A stretch of DNA of 64,000 bases from Mitsuaria sp. 7 (GTDB lineage Bacteria > Pseudomonadota > Gammaproteobacteria > Burkholderiales > Burkholderiaceae_C). The first letter of the stretch is position 1; each line of letters begins with the position of its first letter. Shown one piece after another: positions 1 to 8,716 of the stretch. Below the pieces are notes generated by a model, which was not told where the DNA came from, did not search any database, and saw nothing but the letters and a program-made list of their open reading frames with translations. The stretch covers positions 1,424,163 through 1,488,162 of the forward strand of contig NZ_CP011514.1 of assembly GCF_001653795.1 (NCBI RefSeq). Direction: 5' to 3'. The position numbers and the translations under genes are program-made.

Positions 1-536
1 CACGCGACCGTCGAGGAAGGGCCGGTGGCGGTGGTGGTGGTGGGAAAGATCCCGAGGCTCACCGCCGCTTCGTCCAGCAGCGGCGTCAAGTGCTTCGGCA
101 GGTCTTCGGTCATCAACCGCTTGGTCGCCGGGTCGAAGCGTCTGGCGGTCCACGACCGTTTGCCGGGCGCGGCAGCGATCGCCGGCCCGCCGTTGTCCGA
201 CGCCACCACGACCCAGATCTCCTGGATCAACGCCGGAAACCTGGCCTGCCGCCGCCAGGCGTCGTAGTGCCCGGCCAGACCGTCGGCGCCCGCCTGGAAG
301 GCGGAGGCCGCGTTCAACTGGAACCGCAGCTGGAGCTCCGACAGCTCGCCATCGAAGTCCTCCGCGAAGCTGGTCAGGCTGGTCTTGAGGCTGCGCATCT
401 GCCTCTCCTTGTCCAGCTCGCCGACCTTCGCCATCCACTGGTACTGGAGGACACCGAAGGCGGCCACCAGCAGGGCCAGCACGACGGCGGCGATGCGCGC
501 TCCCTTGCCTTGAAGGGCCTTCAGAAGAACTTGCAT
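1..536 (-). CDS. Sensor histidine kinase, N-terminal part (cut by window edge)
   Basis: The gene starts at ATG 536-534 and runs off the left edge, leaving about 178 residues. It opens with a short basic stretch and one hydrophobic segment (about residues 12-29, ending LQYQWM). A charged sequence follows (GELDKERQMRSLKTSL, then FAEDFDGELSELQLRF) that is typical of periplasmic sensor regions in proteobacterial histidine kinases with one N-terminal membrane anchor. No H-box or ATPase domain lies in the visible part, so the kinase assignment is by resemblance of this N-terminus. It begins 3 nt after the stop of the DUF4397 lipoprotein gene on the same strand, so the two are probably co-transcribed. 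That placement suggests an envelope signal as input. Confidence 0.6.
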   Translation of the reverse strand, partial: MQVLLKALQGKGARIAAVVLALLVAAFGVLQYQWMAKVGELDKERQMRSLKTSLTSFAEDFDGELSELQLRFQLNAASAFQAGADGLAGHYDAWRRQARFPALIQEIWVVVASDNGGPAIAAAPGKRSWTARRFDPATKRLMTEDLPKHLTPLLDEAAVSLGIFPTTTTATGPSSTVA

Positions 537-539
537 GGA

Positions 540-1829
540 TCATCTGTCCTGGATGAAGCGGGCCGTCACGTTGGAGGCGTCGCCGAACAGGATAAGCGAG
601 TACACCCGCTGCGTCGTCAGCGTGGCGCCGGGTTCATCGGTCTTGAACAGGGGCGTCGTGGTAGACGGCGTGGTCACCTCGATGCGCACGGGAGATCCGG
701 CGGTCACGTCGGCGGGCGAGGAGACGGTCCCGAAGGCGATGCTGTCGGCGATCGACTGGTAACCCGCGCTCAGCGCCATGGTGCCGGGCAGACCGTCGAC
801 GAGATGCATCAGGCGCAGCCTGGCGCGGCCCGGCACGTCGGTGAGGGCGTTGTTGTCGGCGAACAGCTTCACGCGCGGTGACGCGGCCGTCCCGTAGACC
901 GCCAGCGTGGCCTCCGTGCCGGCCTGCAGCGACAGTCCGGACACGTCGACGGCGGCGCCGTTCACGGTCACGCTCAATCCCGTCAATGCGGCGGGCACGA
1001 ACACATAGGACGACTCGACCGAGGGCGCCTGAACCGCCTTGTCGAGGCTGGCGTCCGTCGTCTTCACGGTCACCCTCGGGTTGCCCCCGGTCACCGCCGC
1101 GACGCGAAGCAGCGCATGCGTGCCCTTGTACGAGGTCACGCCGCCGCCTTGCGTCATCATCAGACCGTTGAGCAGCCGGCTCGACGGGATGCCGGTCACG
1201 GCGAAGGTCGCGATCTGCTGGTCCGAGACCGTGACGTCGGGGATGTCCAGCCGCAGGTCCGTCTTGCTTCCCGTGCCCGTGACCCGCAGCCGGTAGGTGC
1301 CTTTGCCCAGTTCCACGTAGGTCGAGACGTTGGTCGGCGACACATTGGACGCAGTGGGGGATACGGCGCTGAGGGCGGCGTCCTGCGCGGTCATGTAGAT
1401 GTCCACGCTGCCGGACGACACGGCGGCATTGAAGAAGCGCAGCGCCGCCGTTCCGGTGCTGGGCGGCGCCTTGTCGTCCGCGAAGTTGGTGAGCCTGAGC
1501 ACCCCGGCCTCGTTGTACGCGAGCAGGGTATAGATCTTCTTCTTCGTCAGCGTCAGGGAGACGGCGGCCGCGGTCGCGTTGTTGCCAGCCTGCTTGACGC
1601 GGAAGTCGTAGGTGCCTTCATCGAAGGACAGGTAGTCCGTCCCCTTCGTCGCCTCGATCTGCGACTGGACCTTCTTGTCCACGTTGTAGAAATCCAGCGC
1701 GCCGTACTGGGCCGTGGCGTTGACGAGCCGGATCCGGGCCTGACTGCCGTCGTCGCCCCCTCCGCCGCACGCCTGCAACATCACTGCGGACATCAGCAGC
1801 AACGACTTCCAACCAAACCTTCCGATCAC
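540..1829 (-). CDS. DUF4397 domain lipoprotein
   Basis: This 429-residue protein has a lipoprotein signal (lipobox LQAC, lipidated Cys about residue 21, then a Gly-rich CGGGGDDG spacer). It is therefore probably anchored in the outer membrane. The mature part repeats DUF4397-type beta-rich modules: RIRLVNATAQYGALDFYNVD from about residue 32, ALRFFNAAVSSGSVDIYMTA from about 127, and RLRLMHLVDGLPGTMALSAG near the C-terminus. DUF4397 proteins are envelope proteins of unknown biochemical role. It is followed after 3 nt by a sensor kinase gene, so it could supply or modulate a surface signal for that kinase. That link rests on gene order alone. Confidence 0.8.
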   Translation of the reverse strand: MIGRFGWKSLLLMSAVMLQACGGGGDDGSQARIRLVNATAQYGALDFYNVDKKVQSQIEATKGTDYLSFDEGTYDFRVKQAGNNATAAAVSLTLTKKKIYTLLAYNEAGVLRLTNFADDKAPPSTGTAALRFFNAAVSSGSVDIYMTAQDAALSAVSPTASNVSPTNVSTYVELGKGTYRLRVTGTGSKTDLRLDIPDVTVSDQQIATFAVTGIPSSRLLNGLMMTQGGGVTSYKGTHALLRVAAVTGGNPRVTVKTTDASLDKAVQAPSVESSYVFVPAALTGLSVTVNGAAVDVSGLSLQAGTEATLAVYGTAASPRVKLFADNNALTDVPGRARLRLMHLVDGLPGTMALSAGYQSIADSIAFGTVSSPADVTAGSPVRIEVTTPSTTTPLFKTDEPGATLTTQRVYSLILFGDASNVTARFIQDR

Positions 1830-1980
1830 GTTCGCTCCTCACGAAATGGGATGGTCGGAATGCTCGCTGCTGGTGGTTGGCGAGAAGTTAGCGATTTGCA
1901 AAATCGGAAGAGGGCGGCGCAATGCCATCGGCAGGCGCTTTGAGGATCGCCGGTGTGAGGTTGTGGGGCTGGGGCTCGTC

Positions 1981-2730
1981 CTACGCGAGATGCACGCTCA
2001 ACGCCGGCAGCATCGACCCACCGCTCTCATTTACGAGCCTTTGGTCATGCACGTAGTCCTGCGTCACCTCGACCACCCAATCCCGCTCGAACTTCTTCCC
2101 CAGCCGCTGAACCAGTTGATCGAACGTCATCGCATCCAACGCATTGCTGTCCAGATGAACCGGCCCGCCGGTGCCTTCCTGAACGAGATCGCAGAGCGCC
2201 GCCGCCGTATCGGACATGAACGAGCACGCCGGTCGCCAGGCTGAACTCGCGCGGATGCGCCCATCCCGGGCGTGCTGCTCATCCAGGTGGCGGAGCATGT
2301 TGTTGCCGACAGCGTCCGCCGCGATCTGCCAACCGATGCGGGCCACCGTCGCCGACGGGCAGGCCGTCAGCACCGCGTCCTCGCATCGGATCTTGTACTG
2401 CCCGTAGTCGTCCTTGGCGGTCCGCGGGTCGCGGGGACGATGAGGTCCGCCTGACGATGCGTCGAAGACCATCGCGGTGCTCACGAAGACCATGTGCACG
2501 CCGTGCAGCCTCGCGAAGCCCGCCAGTTGACCTGCCCAGGATTCGGCGCCCATCGCCAGATGGACGATGGCATCCGGCGCCTCGGCGCGCAGGAAGGCCA
2601 GGGCCGCCGACTCATTGGCGGGGTCCACCACGCCGCGGTCCCAACCCACCACGTCCCAGCCTCGCGTCTGCGCTTCACGGCTGACCCAGGGCGCCACGGT
2701 GCCGTTCAGTCCGGTGATGAGGAACTTCAT
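1981..2730 (-). CDS. RmlD-like NAD(P)-dependent sugar-nucleotide reductase/epimerase
   Basis: This 249-residue short-chain dehydrogenase-type protein starts with a Rossmann nucleotide-binding strand and loop (MKFLITGLNGTVAP). It carries the YxxxK catalytic pair (Y109, K113 in YGQYK) with an upstream VSTAMVFD strand supplying the Ser/Thr. The small size and the pattern AFLRAEAPDAIVHLAM match the RmlD/dTDP-4-dehydrorhamnose reductase subfamily. It probably acts in the cytoplasm on a nucleotide sugar. No rhamnose or polysaccharide genes flank it, so the true substrate is unknown. It lies between the DUF4397 gene and a stand-alone receiver, both on the same strand with short gaps. Confidence 0.75.
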   Translation of the reverse strand: MKFLITGLNGTVAPWVSREAQTRGWDVVGWDRGVVDPANESAALAFLRAEAPDAIVHLAMGAESWAGQLAGFARLHGVHMVFVSTAMVFDASSGGPHRPRDPRTAKDDYGQYKIRCEDAVLTACPSATVARIGWQIAADAVGNNMLRHLDEQHARDGRIRASSAWRPACSFMSDTAAALCDLVQEGTGGPVHLDSNALDAMTFDQLVQRLGKKFERDWVVEVTQDYVHDQRLVNESGGSMLPALSVHLA

Positions 2731-2760
2731 GTCCGGTGCCCATCCTTGGCTGTTTGAGGG

Positions 2761-3165
2761 TCAGAGTTCGGCGATCTTGAGCGTCGACCGCGTCGGCGGG
2801 GTCGGGGCATCCGCGATCACGATCAGCGCCTGCACCAGACGGTCCAGGTCATGGATCTTGTCGTAGTAGCCGTCGATGCCCGCGGCGATGCACAGCGGCC
2901 CGAACACGCTTTCGTCCCCGCAGGTCACGGCATACGCCGTGCCTTGAAACCCGCTGGCCCGGAGTCGCTCGACCGCCGAGAAGCCGTTGCCCGTGCACAG
3001 GGTCAGGTCGGTGAGGATGACGTCCGGCCTGCACAGGCCGGCGGCCATGACGGCTTGATCCTCATGCTCGGCCTCTCCCACCACTGCCGCACCGGGCACC
3101 CGGGTCAGCCGGTCTTGCAGCCGACGTCGGAAGGAGGACGAAGCGTCGATTAGCAGAATTCGCAT
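2761..3165 (-). CDS. Stand-alone response-regulator receiver domain
   Basis: The protein is 134 residues from ATG 3165. A longer open frame upstream has no receiver-like sequence, so this start was chosen. The fold pattern is a receiver: MRILLIDASSSF, phospho-acceptor D53 in VILTDLTL, and a Lys in YYDKI near the end. One of the usual two acidic residues after beta-1 is missing (IDAS rather than DD), which may alter Mg2+ binding. There is no output domain, so it would act by protein-protein contact, like CheY or a phosphorelay shuttle. No kinase is adjacent. It is divergent from the nuclease gene at 3425. Confidence 0.7.
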   Translation of the reverse strand: MRILLIDASSSFRRRLQDRLTRVPGAAVVGEAEHEDQAVMAAGLCRPDVILTDLTLCTGNGFSAVERLRASGFQGTAYAVTCGDESVFGPLCIAAGIDGYYDKIHDLDRLVQALIVIADAPTPPTRSTLKIAEL

Positions 3166-3424
3166 TTTTGTCGGTTGACGGCAGCCATCCCACTTTGCTG
3201 CGCGAGCAAAAAAAGTAGCCCGAGCCGCTTGCACGGCCGGGCGTAATCGACTTCTGTCGACCCCGCTCAGGGAGGAAAGCGGGGACGTTGCCTTCGCTCT
3301 TCGCGACCTGACAACGTGAAATGAATTTTGCATTTCTATCATTTGTGCGGATGCCGGCAAATCCATTAAACGGTTGTCGGGAAATGACCTACAAAGCGGT
3401 CCCCGCCGTCACTCCGCATCGTTC

Positions 3425-3991
3425 ATGTCCGTCCTCTCCGGCAGATCCGTCTCTCCGTTTTCCTCGCCCCGCGCATGCCTGATTGCCATCCTCTCTTGCA
3501 GCTTGCTCGGTACCGCCAGCGCAGCGACGCTCCGCGGCGAAGTCGTCGGCCTCGCTGACGGAGACACGCTGACCGTGCTCGACAAAGAGCGCCAACAGCA
3601 TCGCGTTCGGCTCGTTGGCATCGACGCACCGGAGAAGCGCCAAGCCTTCGGGGAGCGTTCGCGCCAGAACCTCTCGGCGCTGGTGCTCCGGCAGGATGTG
3701 GTGGTGGACTGGAAGAAGAGAGACCGCTACGGCCGCATCCTCGGGGTCGTCCACGTGCGGTCGGTCGATGTCGGCCAAGCTCAACTGAGAGCAGGCCTGG
3801 CCTGGCACTACAAGGCGTACGAGCGGGAGCAGGCTGCCGAGCAGCGCATCCTGTACTCGGCCGAGGAGGTCGATGCCAGACGCGCGAGACGCGGGCTGTG
3901 GAGCGAAGCGGCGCCGACTCCTCCCTGGGAGTTCCGCCGCAGCAAGGTGACCGGCGCCAGAGCCGCTGCGGAAGATCCGGCTGCCCGTTGA
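3425..3991 (+). CDS. Secreted thermonuclease-family (SNase-like) nuclease
   Basis: This 188-residue protein starts at ATG 3425, which places an exported signal sequence first (hydrophobic CLIAILSCSLLGTASA with cleavage after ASA). The staphylococcal nuclease fold is recognisable: GLADGDTLTVLD, then HRVRLVGIDAPE with the first catalytic Arg, QAFGERS with the general-base Glu, and DRYGRILG with the second Arg. All three catalytic positions of the family appear to be present. The expected activity is Ca2+-dependent cleavage of DNA or RNA in the periplasm or outside the cell. It stands alone, transcribed away from the receiver gene. Confidence 0.85.
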   Translation: MSVLSGRSVSPFSSPRACLIAILSCSLLGTASAATLRGEVVGLADGDTLTVLDKERQQHRVRLVGIDAPEKRQAFGERSRQNLSALVLRQDVVVDWKKRDRYGRILGVVHVRSVDVGQAQLRAGLAWHYKAYEREQAAEQRILYSAEEVDARRARRGLWSEAAPTPPWEFRRSKVTGARAAAEDPAAR

Positions 3992-4040
3992 GGTGCCAGG
4001 TCTTGCGCCGTGGCCCTAGTGATAGTTCACAAGTCCGGGA

Positions 4041-4823
4041 TCACGAATTGAACGACCGCCACAGCTCCGTCTCAGTGAACCACCTTGGCATCGCCCCGGC
4101 CTCGATCTCCATCGACTCCCCGTCGATGACCTGCACCAGCAGCTTGTGCTTGTCCCCGGAGTTGTCGAAGACGTAGGCCCGGTTGGCCGTGCCGGCGGCC
4201 TCGGTCAGCAGGTCGATGGACCGGACATACCGCTCGCGGATCTTGTCTTCCGGCACCGGATGGCCGCCTTGCTTCACGCGGATCTTCACGCGGTCCACGT
4301 TGATCGCCGGGTCCTTCGTCGCCACGAAGTAGAGGTACACGCGGTAGCCGCGCTCCCGCGCTTCCCGCATGAAATCGACCTTGTCGCCCGATGACATGAC
4401 CGTCTCGAACGTGAAGGTCTTGCCTTCGTCGAGCAGCTCCCGCCGGATGGCATCGGCCAGGACCGACGCCAGGTAGGAATTGAAGGGCCCCGGCACCTGG
4501 AGCATCAGCGCGCCATCGACGCGCATCTTCCCCAGCACCGCATGCAGTCCCAGCTTGCGGGCGAAGGCGGACTCGCGGATGTGGGTCTCCAGGCTGTCCA
4601 GGACGCGCTCAGGCGCCGCCGTGATCCCGAGCGAGGCGAGGTCGAGGCGTCCCTCGGACTCGCGCAGCGTGCGCTCGATCTCGTCGGCGTTGATGAACAC
4701 GCCGATCCATTGAGGTCTGAGTTCGCGCTTGATCGTGCTCTTGCCGGAGCCGTTGGGCCCGGCCAGCACGCGAAGGCGTGGCTGCGACGCCTGGGGGCCG
4801 TCAGGCAGCTTCTTGCTTGACAC
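4041..4823 (-). CDS. Zeta-toxin-family P-loop kinase
   Basis: This 260-residue protein has a Walker A motif near its start (AGPNGSGKST, residues 21-30), a zeta/PezT-like segment FINADEIERTL, and the family block TFETVMSS followed by ARERGYRVYLYFVAT. Zeta toxins phosphorylate UDP-N-acetylglucosamine or related metabolites, or are housekeeping relatives of such kinases. The start overlaps the end of the small upstream gene by 23 nt. That is the usual antitoxin-toxin order and coupling, so a chromosomal type II toxin-antitoxin module is likely. The substrate cannot be read from the sequence. Confidence 0.8.
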   Translation of the reverse strand: MSSKKLPDGPQASQPRLRVLAGPNGSGKSTIKRELRPQWIGVFINADEIERTLRESEGRLDLASLGITAAPERVLDSLETHIRESAFARKLGLHAVLGKMRVDGALMLQVPGPFNSYLASVLADAIRRELLDEGKTFTFETVMSSGDKVDFMREARERGYRVYLYFVATKDPAINVDRVKIRVKQGGHPVPEDKIRERYVRSIDLLTEAAGTANRAYVFDNSGDKHKLLVQVIDGESMEIEAGAMPRWFTETELWRSFNS

Positions 4824-5061
4824 GCTTGAGCACGACGCCGACCTTGACGCGCTTGTCCGGCGGCAGGGCCTTGATGACCGTGACGGACCCGTCCGACTTG
4901 CGCTCCACCAGTTGGCCCTTGCTCGTCGCCACCACCACGGCGCCGGTCTCCGCCATCGCCTGCTTGTACGCCGCCCGGCCCGCCTTGGCGGCGAGCTCCG
5001 GGAAGCGGCGCTCGGCGGCGCGCATCGCGGATTCGGTCAGGTCTTCAGGGCGGCGGGCCAT
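4801..5061 (-). CDS. Small antitoxin-like partner of the zeta-family protein
   Basis: This 86-residue protein starts at ATG 5061. It is charged and Ala-rich (MARRPEDLTESAMRAAERRF) and continues as ATSKGQLVERKSDGSVTVIK with a Lys-rich end. It overlaps the zeta-type gene by 23 nt and precedes it, as antitoxins do. It does not look like epsilon or PezA, and no helix-turn-helix is evident. Its assignment as antitoxin is from position, size and translational coupling. The Ser-Asp-Gly-Ser segment with alternating hydrophobics resembles conserved hypothetical proteins that precede zeta-like genes in Burkholderiales. Confidence 0.6.
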   Translation of the reverse strand: MARRPEDLTESAMRAAERRFPELAAKAGRAAYKQAMAETGAVVVATSKGQLVERKSDGSVTVIKALPPDKRVKVGVVLKRVKQEAA

Positions 5062-5102
5062 GGCGGGTTGCTTTCGGGGGGAACGTGAGTGCCAGTCTAG
5101 CG

Positions 5103-5930
5103 TCAGACCGCCACCGGCGCCTTGATCGCCGCGTGGTGCTCGTACGCCTGCAGCTCGAAGTCCTCGAACTCGTAGTCGAAGATCGACGCCGGCTTGCGCT
5201 TGATGTGCATCGTCGGATAGGGGAAGGGGCTGCGCGCCAGCTGCGTCTCCACCTGCTCGAAGTGGTTCGAATAGATGTGGCAATCCCCGCCCGTCCAGAT
5301 GAAGTCCCCCAGACCCAGCCCGCATTGCTGCGCCACCATCTGCGTCAGCAGCGCGTAGCTCGCGATGTTGAAGGGCACGCCCAGGAAGATGTCCGCGCTG
5401 CGCTGGTACAGCTGGCACGACAACTTGCCGTCCGCCACGTAGAACTGGAAGAACGCGTGGCAGGGCATCAGCGCCATCTGGTCCAGCTCCGCCACGTTCC
5501 ACGCCGAGACGATGATCCGGCGCGAGTCCGGATTGGTCTTCAGCTGCTTCACGACCTCCGCGATCTGGTCCACGTGCCCGCCGCCGGCCTTCGGCCAGCT
5601 GCGCCACTGCACGCCGTACACCGGGCCCAGGTCGCCGTCCTCGCGCGCCCACTCGTCCCAGATCGTGCAGCCGCGCTCCTGCAGCCACTTGACGTTGGAG
5701 TCGCCGCGCAGGAACCACAACAGCTCCAGGATGATGGACTTCAGGTGCACCTTCTTCGTCGTGACCAGCGGGAAACCCTCGCTCAGGTCGAAACGCATCT
5801 GGTGGCCGAACACGCTCCGCGTGCCCGTCCCCGTCCGGTCGCCCTTGGCCACGCCGTGCTCGTACACGTGGCGCATGAAGTCTTCGTACTGGCTGCGCAC
5901 AGGGCGCACGGAGGTGAGGTCGGCGGTCAT
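5103..5930 (-). CDS. thyA: Thymidylate synthase
   Basis: This 275-residue enzyme converts dUMP and methylene-tetrahydrofolate to dTMP. The family landmarks are all visible: [12 protein letters not shown] (phosphate-binding Arg), the [15 protein letters not shown] block, the active-site Cys157 in [28 protein letters not shown], and HIYSNHFEQ. Length and ends agree with bacterial ThyA (about 264 in E. coli). It is on the minus strand directly downstream of the ABC exporter gene, separated by a repeat that probably terminates the exporter transcript. dfrA (folA) is not adjacent. Confidence 0.97.
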   Translation of the reverse strand: MTADLTSVRPVRSQYEDFMRHVYEHGVAKGDRTGTGTRSVFGHQMRFDLSEGFPLVTTKKVHLKSIILELLWFLRGDSNVKWLQERGCTIWDEWAREDGDLGPVYGVQWRSWPKAGGGHVDQIAEVVKQLKTNPDSRRIIVSAWNVAELDQMALMPCHAFFQFYVADGKLSCQLYQRSADIFLGVPFNIASYALLTQMVAQQCGLGLGDFIWTGGDCHIYSNHFEQVETQLARSPFPYPTMHIKRKPASIFDYEFEDFELQAYEHHAAIKAPVAV

Positions 5931-5982
5931 GGGAAAGGATTTTAGAGGGGTGGACGGGCACGGCCGCTGGCCCTCACCCCAA

Positions 5983-6050
5983 CCCTCTCCCGCAAGCGGG
6001 AGAGGGAGTAAGAGTCAGGCCTTCTCCCCGCAGCGGGAGAGGGGAGAAAG
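5983..6050. repeat. REP-like palindromic repeat pair between two genes
   Basis: A perfect 11-bp inverted repeat (CCCTCTCCCGC, spacer AA, GCGGGAGAGGG) lies at 5983-6006. It is followed at about 6022-6050 by a related imperfect one (CTTCTCCCC ... GGGGAGAAAG). The CTCTCCCGC-GCGGGAGAG core is a common intergenic repeat type in GC-rich proteobacteria. It sits just past the stop of the minus-strand ABC exporter and upstream of thyA. It may end or protect the exporter mRNA. No other copy was noticed in the window. Confidence 0.6.
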
Positions 6051-6059
6051 AGACGGGGG

Positions 6060-7934
6060 TCAGGCGTTGAATTGGAGCGCGGCCAGGCGGGCGTAGAGAC
6101 CGCCGCGGGCGACCAGCTCGGCATGCGTGCCTTGCTCGACGATGCGGCCGTGGTCCATCACCACGATGCGATCGGCGCGTTGCACCGTCGACAGACGGTG
6201 CGCGATGACCAGCGTCGTGCGGTCACGCATCGCCTCGTCCAGCGCCTGCTGGACCAGCCGTTCGCTCTCGGCGTCCAGTGCGCTCGTGGCCTCGTCGAGC
6301 AGCAGCAACGGCGCGTCCTGCAGCATCGCCCGCGCGATGGCGATGCGTTGGCGCTGTCCGCCGGACAGGCGCACGCCGCGCTCGCCGAGGAAGCTGTCGT
6401 AGCCCTGCGGCAACTGGCAGATGAACTCGTCCGCATGCGCGGCCTTGGCCGCGGCGATGACGGCCTCGCGGCTCGCGTCAGGGCGGCCGTAGCGGATGTT
6501 GTCCAGCGCGCTGGCCGAGAAGATCACGCTCTGCTGCGGCACCAGCGCCATGCGACCGCGCAGGTCGGCCAGCTTCACGCGGTCCAGCGACACGCCGTCC
6601 AGCTGCAGCTTGCCGCCCTGCACATCGAAGAAGCGCTGCAGCAGCTGCAGCACCGTGCTCTTGCCGGCGCCGCTCGGGCCGACCAGCGCGACGGTCTCGC
6701 CGGGCTCGATGCGCAGCGTGAAGTCGTCCAGCGCCGCGCGGTCAGGGCGCGACGGGTAGTGGAAGCGGACCTGTTCGAAGCTCACGCGCGCCGGGCCGGT
6801 CGAGGCGGGCAGGGCGACCGGCGCCGCCGGATCGGCCACCGGCGATTGCGCCGCGAGCAGCTCCATCAGCCGCTCCATCGCGCCCGCCGCGCGCAGCAGG
6901 TCGCCCCAGACTTCCGCCAGCACCGCCACCGACGACACCAGCAGGATCACGTAGACCACCGTCTGTCCCAGGTGGCCCGCGGAGATCTTGCCGGCCATCA
7001 CCGCCTGCGTGCCCTGGTACAGGCCCCACAGCAGCGCGCCGAAGGTCGCCGTGATGATGAACGCGACCAGGAAGGACCGCACCTTGGTCCGCTTGCGCGC
7101 GGTGTCGAAGGCGGCCTCGCTCGCGACGTCGAAGCGCACGGCCTCGCGCGCCTCCTGCGCATGCGACTGCACGACGGTGATCGCGTTGAGCATCTCCGCC
7201 GCGATCGCGCTGGTGTCGGCGATGCGGTCCTGGCTCGAGCGCGACAGCCGTCGCACGCGGCGTCCGAAGAACATCGCCGGCGCCACGACCAGCACCAGGA
7301 TGCCCAGCACCTGCGTCATCACCCACGGGTTGCTGTAGATCAGCAGCGCCACCGCGCCCAGGCCCATGATCACGTTGCGCAGCCCCATCGACAGGCTGGA
7401 GCCGACGATGCTCTGGATCACCGTCGTGTCCGTCGTGATGCGGCTGATGACCTCGCCGGTCTGCGTGGTCTCGAAGAACTCGGGGCTCTGGCGCAGCACG
7501 TGGCTGTAGACCGCCGTGCGCAGGTCGGCGCTGACCCGCTCGCCCAGCCAGGTCACCGCGTAGAAGCGCAGCGCGGAGAACACGCCCAGCGCCGCGCCGG
7601 TCGCGAACAGCCAGACGAAGTGCTCCCGCAGCGCCATCAGCCGGTCGCCTGGGTCGGCGGAGATCAGCCCCTGGTCGATCAGCTGGCGCAGCGCGAGCGG
7701 GAAGACCAGCGTCGCCGCCGCCGCCAGCACGAGGAAGACGATCGCCGCGGCGATCCGTCCCCGGTAGGGCTGCAGGAAGGGCCACAGCGCCGGCGCCATT
7801 GCCCGCAGCGGGGGCGATGCCTTGGGCGGCGTGCGCACGGCGTTTGCCTGTCCGCCGGAAGGAGGAGCCGACTCGGGGCGGGTGGCCGTCGCCGAGGGGG
7901 GCGCGGAGGGAGAAGAAGGGGACATGGCGGACAT
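6060..7934 (-). CDS. ABC exporter, fused membrane and ATPase domains (MsbA/ABCB-like)
   Basis: This 624-residue half-transporter has a Pro/Ala/Ser-rich N-terminal tail (about residues 1-45) and a six-helix type IV membrane domain (about 50-340, including FFETTQTGEVISRITTDTT). The ATPase domain then carries Walker A GPSGAGKST, signature LSGGQRQRIAIARAML, Walker B LLLLDEATSALD and the H-loop AHRLST. It would dimerise in the inner membrane to export a lipid, drug or peptide; the substrate is unknown. The start could also be the Met at 7925. It is divergent from marR, so the MarR operator between them might also affect it. Confidence 0.9.
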   Translation of the reverse strand: MSAMSPSSPSAPPSATATRPESAPPSGGQANAVRTPPKASPPLRAMAPALWPFLQPYRGRIAAAIVFLVLAAAATLVFPLALRQLIDQGLISADPGDRLMALREHFVWLFATGAALGVFSALRFYAVTWLGERVSADLRTAVYSHVLRQSPEFFETTQTGEVISRITTDTTVIQSIVGSSLSMGLRNVIMGLGAVALLIYSNPWVMTQVLGILVLVVAPAMFFGRRVRRLSRSSQDRIADTSAIAAEMLNAITVVQSHAQEAREAVRFDVASEAAFDTARKRTKVRSFLVAFIITATFGALLWGLYQGTQAVMAGKISAGHLGQTVVYVILLVSSVAVLAEVWGDLLRAAGAMERLMELLAAQSPVADPAAPVALPASTGPARVSFEQVRFHYPSRPDRAALDDFTLRIEPGETVALVGPSGAGKSTVLQLLQRFFDVQGGKLQLDGVSLDRVKLADLRGRMALVPQQSVIFSASALDNIRYGRPDASREAVIAAAKAAHADEFICQLPQGYDSFLGERGVRLSGGQRQRIAIARAMLQDAPLLLLDEATSALDAESERLVQQALDEAMRDRTTLVIAHRLSTVQRADRIVVMDHGRIVEQGTHAELVARGGLYARLAALQFNA

Positions 7935-8011
7935 GGGCTCAGTTTAGGGGCCACGTGTTGCGGGAATGTCCCTACGCACGGAAAGCCCATCCCAGGCAGT
8001 GATTGGCACGG

Positions 8012-8035
8012 CAATCATTGCCTAAGCAATAATTG
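8012..8035. promoter_or_regulatory. Candidate MarR operator
   Basis: The inverted repeat CAATCATTGC - CTAA - GCAATAATTG has arms matching at 9 of 10 positions. It lies 59 nt before the marR start in AT-rich sequence between divergent genes. MarR-family regulators bind palindromes of about this length containing TTGC/GCAA half-sites and typically repress their own efflux operon. The site is seen directly; the binding protein is inferred from position. Confidence 0.65.
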
Positions 8036-8093
8036 TCATCAAGCATTTCCGCAAAGTCCGTCCCGGAAATCCGAAGTCACGAAAGACGACGCC

Positions 8094-8618
8094 ATGAATG
8101 CCAAGCTGCCCCCGCCCGCCGATTTCTACAGCGCCGACAGCTTCACGTCGGAGCCCAGCCTGGGCTGGCTGCTGCGGCAGATCAAGCAGTCCATGGTGCT
8201 GCAGGCCGACAAGATGCTCGGTGAGCATGACCTGACCCATGCGCAGTGGGCGCCGATGTTGCGTCTGCGCTTCAACGGTCCGATGTCCAGCGCCGCGCTC
8301 GCCCGCGAGCTCGCGATGGACGGCGGCGCGATGACGCGCCTGCTGGACCGGCTTGAAGCCAAGAACCTGGTGCGCCGAGAGCGCTCGGTCGAGGACCGGC
8401 GTGTCGTCATGGTCTCGCTGACCGAGGTCGGCGTGAACGCGATGGCGGCCGCCCCGGGCGTGCTGTCCAAGGTGTTCAACGACCACCTGGCCGGCTTCAC
8501 CGACCAGGAGTTCCGCACGCTGATCGGCCTGCTGCAGCGCATCGTCGTCAACGGCCAGGCGATCCGCGACGCGGGCCTGACCTCCGAGTCGTCGACGCTG
8601 GTCGACAAGTGCGAATGA
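8094..8618 (+). CDS. MarR-family transcriptional regulator
   Basis: This 174-residue protein starts at ATG 8094. The winged helix-turn-helix is clear: LTHAQWAPMLRL, then SSAALARELAMDGGAMTRLLDRLEAKNLVRR and the wing SVEDRRVVMVSLTE. Such proteins repress efflux operons and release DNA on binding phenolic or other lipophilic ligands. It heads marR-OMF-emrA-emrB, the same logic as E. coli emrRAB. The palindrome at 8012-8035 is its likely operator. Confidence 0.92.
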   Translation: MNAKLPPPADFYSADSFTSEPSLGWLLRQIKQSMVLQADKMLGEHDLTHAQWAPMLRLRFNGPMSSAALARELAMDGGAMTRLLDRLEAKNLVRRERSVEDRRVVMVSLTEVGVNAMAAAPGVLSKVFNDHLAGFTDQEFRTLIGLLQRIVVNGQAIRDAGLTSESSTLVDKCE

Positions 8619-8716
8619 CGAGCGACTGACCGGCGAGTCACGACGAACAAGTGCGAACGATGCTTCCTTTTTCAATTGCCTGCTCCCTCCAAAAGAACAA
8701 CATTGAGGACCCCCCG

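Noticed and set aside
6072..8093. Long plus-strand open frame before marR
   Set aside because: It is the complement of the ABC exporter. Only its last 174 residues, from ATG 8094, are a real gene.
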